NCBI GenBank assembly: GCA_947258905.1
Contig: CAMYKF010000733.1
Coordinates: 1-11,188 of the forward strand
Length of the DNA stretch: 11,188 nucleotides
From: an uncultured Pirellulaceae bacterium
Lineage (GTDB): Bacteria > Planctomycetota > Planctomycetia > Pirellulales > Pirellulaceae
Direction of reading: 5' to 3'
A program made the translations under genes and the position numbers. Positions 7,425 to 11,188 of the stretch are shown piece by piece; position 1 is the stretch's first letter; every line of letters starts with the position of its first letter. The notes under the pieces are model-generated. The model ran no database searches. It was given only the letters and a program-made list of their open reading frames with translations, and was not told the origin of the DNA.

Positions 7425-7640
7425 ATGGCCCAACAGTACCAATTCGATCCGCTGAAGAAAAACGACGGAACGGCAATCTTCGCCATTGTGTTTATCGCCC
7501 TGGCCGCCTTGGCATTCTTCGCAATCACTTCGGCATTCAGGAATTCGTTTACGAAACCCCGAAACGCAGAAGAGATTCGCGACAGTATTCAGGAACGCGA
7601 ATTTGAGGGGGCGTGGGATTCGGGGAAGTGGCAAAACTAA
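7425..7640 (+). CDS. Small single-pass membrane protein, function unknown
   Basis: A 71-residue product begins at the ATG at 7425 (MAQQYQFDPLKKNDG). One strong transmembrane helix at about residues 16-38 (TAIFAIVFIALAALAFFAITSAF) is followed by a charged tail (EEIRDSIQEREFEGAWDSGKW). The amino-acid composition looks like a true small membrane protein and not a chance frame: the polar N-terminus, clean hydrophobic core and acidic tail are well ordered. Against it, there is no Shine-Dalgarno before the ATG, and a TTG 18 nt upstream (7407) is equally unsupported. It matches no family I know. The neighbours (amidinotransferase on one side, tRNA-Arg on the other) give no functional hint. Confidence 0.6.
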   Translation: MAQQYQFDPLKKNDGTAIFAIVFIALAALAFFAITSAFRNSFTKPRNAEEIRDSIQEREFEGAWDSGKWQN

Positions 7641-7729
7641 AGGAGGAACGGGGACGCCTTGAAGCAAGCCCTGCGCCACACACCTGCAATTCCCCTCTTT
7701 CGCCATCCCGGGGCGGAATCGGCTCGGGA

Positions 7730-7803
7730 TATCCCCGACAGGATTCGAACCTGTAACCTCTGGCTCCGGAGGCCAGCGCTCTATCCAATTGAGCTACGGG
7801 GAC
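7730..7803 (-). tRNA. tRNA-Arg (anticodon CCG)
   Basis: On the minus strand, 74 nt form a standard cloverleaf. The acceptor GTCCCCG pairs with CGGGGAT (a G-T first pair) with discriminator A at 7730. The D arm contains AGCTCAATTGGATAGAGC. The anticodon stem CTGGC/GCCAG closes the loop CTCCGGA with anticodon CCG at 7767-7769, which reads CGG (Arg). The T arm is ACAGG-TTCGAAT-CCTGT. CCA is not encoded. An inverted repeat (ATCCCG/CGGGAT, 7705-7730) overlaps the 3' end and could form a terminator stem, but no T-run follows. Confidence 0.96.
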
Positions 7804-7890
7804 GCTGGCTGTTATTCTAGCCGATGCGGCTGGCCGGCTAAACCATCAATGCTGACAATGACTGCGGGCTGCGGAGATTGAAGAGCTCGA

Positions 7891-7914
7891 GACGAAGACG
7901 AAGACGAAGATGAG
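7891..7914. repeat. Short GACGAA tandem repeat
   Basis: Three exact copies of GACGAA (7891-7908) are followed by a degenerate GATGAG copy, in the 128-nt gap between tRNA-Arg and the 3' end of the broken deacetylase gene. Apart from this purine-rich simple sequence the gap shows nothing recognisable. Its origin is probably replication slippage; no function is implied. Confidence 0.7.
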
Positions 7915-7931
7915 GATAAGGAAAGAAATTA

Positions 7932-8940
7932 TCAGGCGTGCAGGAAACCCTGCAGGACGTTGACGGTGTTAAGCCCGATCTGGTCGACCGCGTAGCCGCC
8001 TTCCATTACAAACAAGGTCGGTAGCCGCTGCTCGCCCAACAAGTGACCGTAATGGCGAAAGTCGTCACTGGTCAGGCGAAAGAAGCTGATCGGGTCCTGC
8101 TCAAACGTATCGACGCCGAGAGACACGACCAACACATCAGGTGCGAAGTGCGCGACGCGAGCGAGCGCGTCGGACAGCGCCTCGACCCAGCGGTCGTATC
8201 CGGTACCCGGCGGCAGCGGGTAGTTGATGTTGAAACCAGCGCCGTCTCCACTGCCCTGCTCGTCCGCGAAACCCATGAAGTAGGGATAGGCTTGCCGCGG
8301 ATCACCATGTAGCGAAGCAAACAACACATCCGCCCGTTCATAAAAAATATCCTGCGTGCCGTTGCCGTGGTGGCGCGGCTCCTTGGTCCAGCAAGTATTG
8401 AGCAGCAATGGCGGCGTTGTTCAAAAAACAATAGCCGCCGTACAGATCGATGGCAGCGTGATGCCCCGGTGGACGACACAATGCAAACGCCGTTCGGTTG
8501 CCGTCCTTTAACAACTTCGCAGCCGTCAGCGCACACATCGCGCTGGCTCGTGCCGCCGCCCAGGTCCCAGCGACGATCGCTGAATCGACCGAATGGGCAA
8601 AGTAACCCGCTTTGCCAATCACCGTATCCGGTGCCGCCTGCCGATGACGTCGGGCTGGCCAGACCGTTGGCAAAATCTGGTTGCTGAGCCCCTCCTCCGC
8701 CGCCATCTCCCAGCATGACTTCAAAAAGTTGACAAAGCCGGCGTCGTGAACGCGTGTGAGCGGAGCCTCTCCAAACTCGTCAGGCGACACGATGTCGCCC
8801 AAAACCACCTCACGAATTCGCTCCAGCACCGATTCGACGCGTTGCGGGCATTCGTATAGCCGACCCAACTGGCCGTCGTGCAGTTCGCCCGCCGGCTGAT
8901 GCTGGTAGTGGTCTTTGGAATAGATGGTGATCATCGACAA
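7932..8940 (-). pseudogene. Acetylpolyamine amidohydrolase / HDAC-family deacetylase, frameshifted by internal deletion
   Basis: Two adjoining minus-strand frames make one protein. The N-terminal part (8940 down to about 8374) carries RPPGHHA (residues 156-162) and GGYCFLNNAAIAAQYLLDQGA. The C-terminal part (about 8372 down to 7932) carries HHGNGTQDIFYERADVLFAS, HGDPRQAYPYFMGFADE, SLGVDTFEQDPISFF and MEGGY. Both match the zinc-dependent acetylpolyamine amidohydrolase branch of the HDAC fold, which removes acetyl groups from polyamines or similar amines. At 8373/8374 the chain jumps from DQGAA straight to HHGNG. Relatives have about nine extra residues there, RVAILDVDY, containing the Asp that binds catalytic zinc. 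A loss of about 26 nt (3n+2) explains both the missing residues and the frameshift, after which the first frame ends at TGA eleven residues on. The start is TTG at 8940 or ATG at 8934. A real pseudogene or an assembly error are both possible; all other catalytic motifs are intact, so any loss is recent. Confidence 0.85.
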
Positions 8941-9268
8941 TTAACACTCGCCTTTCCCGACGTCTCCCCTCCCCCGAAACTCGCACGCTCGTTTCCGACC
9001 CTCCCCAGGAAGGGTGGCCGTGGAGCCGGCATTCCAGTTAGACACCAATGCCTCAAACGGAGAGAGTCATGCCTGGCCGAACAAAATCCGCTAGCTTGCA
9101 TGACGGTACCCTAAACAATTAGCGGGTTTTGGCAACGTAACATTGATCTAGGTGAGATTTGGTGACCTCGGTTAAACTTGCCGGCACTCGCCCCAGGGCG
9201 GGAGACAAAAAAAATCAGTCACATGGTGTTTGAACGCAGGATGCGACCAGCGCAGGGAGGTGCGTCAC
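8941..9268. promoter_or_regulatory. Divergent intergenic region upstream of the deacetylase and SbcD-like genes
   Basis: This 328-nt region lies between divergent starts, so it should hold two promoters, but no strong pair was recognised. An inverted repeat GTCATGC (9066-9072) / GCATGAC (9098-9104) with a 25-nt spacer is present and might be an operator. AGGGAGG at 9254-9260, 8 nt before the ATG at 9269, is a good Shine-Dalgarno for the plus-strand gene. No gene is supported within the region. Confidence 0.45.
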
Positions 9269-10504
9269 ATGGCAAGCGCTATCAAGTTTCTCCACGCGGC
9301 CGATCTACATCTGGATCAGCCAATCACGGGACTTGCCGATATCCCGGCCCATCTCAAGGAGACGTTGGCCAACGCGCCATATCGCGCCGCCGAACGGCTG
9401 TTCGATATCGCTATTAGCGAGCGTGTTGATTTCGTGTTGCTGGCCGGCGACGTAGTGGACCTGGACCAGGGCGGTCCGCGGGCCGCGGCGTTTCTGCTGG
9501 GACAATTCGAGCGGCTGGCCGACAAGGGTATCGAAATCTACTGGTGCGGAGGCACCGTGGATCAGCCCGATCGCTGGCCCAACGCGATCGAACTGCCCGA
9601 CAATATCGTCATCTTTCCGTCCTCGATGGTTGAACAGGCCGCGCACACGCGCGACAGTTTGACGATCGCCACAATCTGCGGGGCAGGAGCCGAGACTCGC
9701 AAACGTAATCCGTCGGATTTTCGATGCAGCGAAGACTCGCCCTTTCCCATCGCCCTGTTGCATGGCGAAATCGATACCACGACTCTGGCCGCACAAAACA
9801 TCCGCTATTGGGCACTGGGTGGCCAGCACAAACGCAAAGTCATTGACAAGACAAGCACCGTGGCGGTGTTTCCAGGAACGACTCAAAGTCGCAATCCCCA
9901 GGAACCTGGCGGTCATGGTTGCACGCTGGTTCATGTCGACGCGGCCGGCAAGATACGCGTGCAGGAAATGGAACTCGATTCGGTGCGCTGGAGTCTGCAG
10001 CGGGTTACCGTCGCCGAAAATGCCCGGCTGGAAGACCTCAAGACGTCGCTGGCCGATCGGTGTTCGAAATTGCGTAGCGAATACAGTGACCAGCTGGTTT
10101 TGGCCAAGTGGCGAATCTCCACGACCGGCGATTTCAACCCGCAACTTCGCAGTAGCGAGTGGCACAAGGAACTGGTCCATTGGCTTCGTAACGAGTACGG
10201 CCAATCAGCTAACAGTCTGTGGACGGTGGCCCTCAAGATCGATCCGCCACAGCAATTGCCCGCCGAATGGTACGAGGAAGAGACCATTCTCGGCGATTAT
10301 CTGCGTTCGGTCGGCCGGTTCCAGGGCGATGCCTCGATGGCTTTGAGCATGATGGACTATGTTCCTGAAAACCACGCCGAGGACGATTTCCTGACCGATC
10401 TCGCTCGCGTCAGCGCCGAAGCTCGCGCCAACGTACTGCAACAGGCTGCGGTCGTCGGGGTGGAATACCTCGCCCGGCACGACAACGAAACAATCGAAGA
10501 CTAA
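9269..10504 (+). CDS. SbcD/YhaO-like metallophosphoesterase (DNA repair exonuclease family), degenerate motifs
   Basis: This 411-residue protein starts at the ATG at 9269, placed by AGGGAGG 8 nt upstream; an earlier ATG at 9230 lacks such support. The N-terminal 200 residues follow the calcineurin-like phosphoesterase fold of SbcD, Mre11 and YhaO. Motif I is intact (DLH, 12-14, in KFLHAADLHLD), as is motif II (GDVVD, 60-64), and LLHGEID holds a His at 165. Motif III, normally GNHD, reads CGGTVDQPD (93-101), so the Asn and the catalytic His are gone. Motif V, normally GHxH, reads GGQH (184-187), so its first His is gone. Residues 230-411 are an alpha/beta C-terminal region like the capping part of YhaO-type proteins. 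Family knowledge: such proteins form nuclease complexes with an SMC-like ATPase, and the next gene, 51 nt downstream, encodes one. The changes suggest altered metal binding or a structural role in place of nuclease activity. Confidence 0.85.
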   Translation: MASAIKFLHAADLHLDQPITGLADIPAHLKETLANAPYRAAERLFDIAISERVDFVLLAGDVVDLDQGGPRAAAFLLGQFERLADKGIEIYWCGGTVDQPDRWPNAIELPDNIVIFPSSMVEQAAHTRDSLTIATICGAGAETRKRNPSDFRCSEDSPFPIALLHGEIDTTTLAAQNIRYWALGGQHKRKVIDKTSTVAVFPGTTQSRNPQEPGGHGCTLVHVDAAGKIRVQEMELDSVRWSLQRVTVAENARLEDLKTSLADRCSKLRSEYSDQLVLAKWRISTTGDFNPQLRSSEWHKELVHWLRNEYGQSANSLWTVALKIDPPQQLPAEWYEEETILGDYLRSVGRFQGDASMALSMMDYVPENHAEDDFLTDLARVSAEARANVLQQAAVVGVEYLARHDNETIED

Positions 10505-10555
10505 AGCGCAGGAAAGCGCACAAAAACAAACAGTTGCCCAAATGGAGTTGGCACA

Positions 10556-11188
10556 GTGAGACTTAACGACATTCAGGTAGATGGGTTTGGGGTCTGGAAG
10601 GGCCTGACCGTTGACAATCTGGATCAGGGCATGACCCTGTTCTATGGTCGCAACGAAGCCGGCAAGACGACGTTGATGCAGTTTCTGCGGACGATCATGT
10701 TCGGTTTCTCACCCGACCGTCGCGAACGTTACATCCCGCCCCTGTATGGCGGCCTGGCAGGCGGTCAGGTGCACACGATCACGCCTCACGGCAATTTTGT
10801 GATTCAGCGGCATATCGATCCGAATCGCGTCAACGACGCCGTCGGCGACCTCGTCGTCGTCGATGACAGTGACGGCAGCAATTTTGGAAAGGCCCAGCTG
10901 ACGACATTGTTGTCGGGCATCGACGAATCGATTTTCAGCAATGTGTTCGCCATCGGGCTGCGGGAAATCCAGGAACTGAACACGCTGAACAGCACCGACG
11001 CGGCCGAGCACCTGTACAAGCTGACCAGCGGACTGGACCGCGTTTCACTGGTCGACGTAATGCGGGACCTGGCCGGCCGCCGCGAAACGATCTGGTCGCG
11101 CGATCCGGAACGACGCAGCCAGTTGTCCGAGTTGCAAAGCCGTCGCCGCGCACTGCAACGCGAAATCGACGATCTGCTCGCCCGCTCC
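10556..11188 (+). CDS. YhaN/SbcC-like AAA ATPase (3' truncated by window end)
   Basis: The frame is open from GTG at 10556 to the last base, with 211 residues visible. The GTG start is set by TGGAG at 10543-10547, 8 nt upstream; the ATG within that Shine-Dalgarno region leads at once to a stop. The N-terminus MRLNDIQVDGFGVWKGLTV followed by Walker A GRNEAGKT (31-38) and IMFGFSPDRRERY is typical of the AAA_27 / YhaN group of SMC-like ATPases. SNVFAIGLREIQELNTL and the region after it match the same group. From about residue 185 a charged heptad-like stretch (ERRSQLSELQSRRRALQREIDDL) begins the expected long coiled coil. Walker B and the signature motif would lie beyond the window. Family knowledge: it pairs with an SbcD/YhaO-type subunit, here the gene just upstream, to form a DNA-bound ATPase-nuclease complex. 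The two are very likely one operon. Confidence 0.9.
   Translation, partial: MRLNDIQVDGFGVWKGLTVDNLDQGMTLFYGRNEAGKTTLMQFLRTIMFGFSPDRRERYIPPLYGGLAGGQVHTITPHGNFVIQRHIDPNRVNDAVGDLVVVDDSDGSNFGKAQLTTLLSGIDESIFSNVFAIGLREIQELNTLNSTDAAEHLYKLTSGLDRVSLVDVMRDLAGRRETIWSRDPERRSQLSELQSRRRALQREIDDLLARS

Noticed and set aside
7209..7706. Minus-strand open frame of 165 codons
   Set aside because: It is antisense to the small membrane protein, with Arg/Pro/Cys-rich composition typical of a shadow frame.
7659..7815. Plus-strand frame from TTG after a perfect AGGAGG (7641-7646)
   Set aside because: The spacing is 12 nt, longer than ideal, and the frame runs antisense through tRNA-Arg. The purine run is more likely chance.
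8338..8940. Early TGA in the deacetylase gene as a selenocysteine codon, given the tRNA-Sec nearby
   Set aside because: The TGA lies in the wrong frame, eleven residues past a junction where family residues are missing. The homologous sequence continues in another frame, so this is a deletion frameshift and not recoding.

Overview
The window is bacterial and most likely from a planctomycete, probably of the Pirellulales type. The evidence is a large DUF1559 protein (a family greatly expanded in that phylum), GC-rich genes separated by wide gaps, and intergenic palindromes of a kind I remember as dispersed repeats in these genomes. The phylum call is an inference from gene content; no rRNA is present.

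Layout, left to right. (1) 1-777: the 3' part of a membrane-bound family 2 glycosyltransferase. (2) 778-1506: a non-coding stretch holding a dispersed-repeat hairpin, a selenocysteine tRNA (anticodon UCA, minus strand) and a 269-bp palindrome-rich element bounded by 18-bp inverted repeats. (3) 1507-6823, all minus strand. In transcription order these are an AGAT-type amidinotransferase, a 322-nt gap, a two-CBS-domain protein, an ATP-grasp ligase of the PGM1 (pheganomycin peptide ligase) type, and a secreted DUF1559 protein. (4) 6824-7424: a 600-nt stretch with no convincing gene, followed by a small single-pass membrane protein. (5) A tRNA-Arg(CCG), minus strand. (6) 7932-8940, minus strand: an acetylpolyamine amidohydrolase/HDAC-like gene broken by a frameshifting deletion that removes its first zinc ligand. 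(7) 9269-11188, plus strand: an SbcD/YhaO-like metallophosphoesterase with degenerate metal motifs, followed by a YhaN-like SMC-type ATPase that runs off the window.

The most interesting block is amidinotransferase + CBS protein + PGM1-type ligase. In pheganomycin biosynthesis a PGM1 ligase joins a guanidino-containing amino acid to peptides. A ligase of that type beside a guanidino-group-installing enzyme suggests a small pathway making a guanidino-capped amide or peptide in a planctomycete. No precursor peptide could be identified, so the product is unknown. The SbcD/YhaO-YhaN pair looks like a two-gene DNA-end-processing or repair complex whose nuclease subunit may be altered or inactive. 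The tRNA-Sec implies that this organism reads some UGA codons as selenocysteine, although no selenoprotein is visible here.
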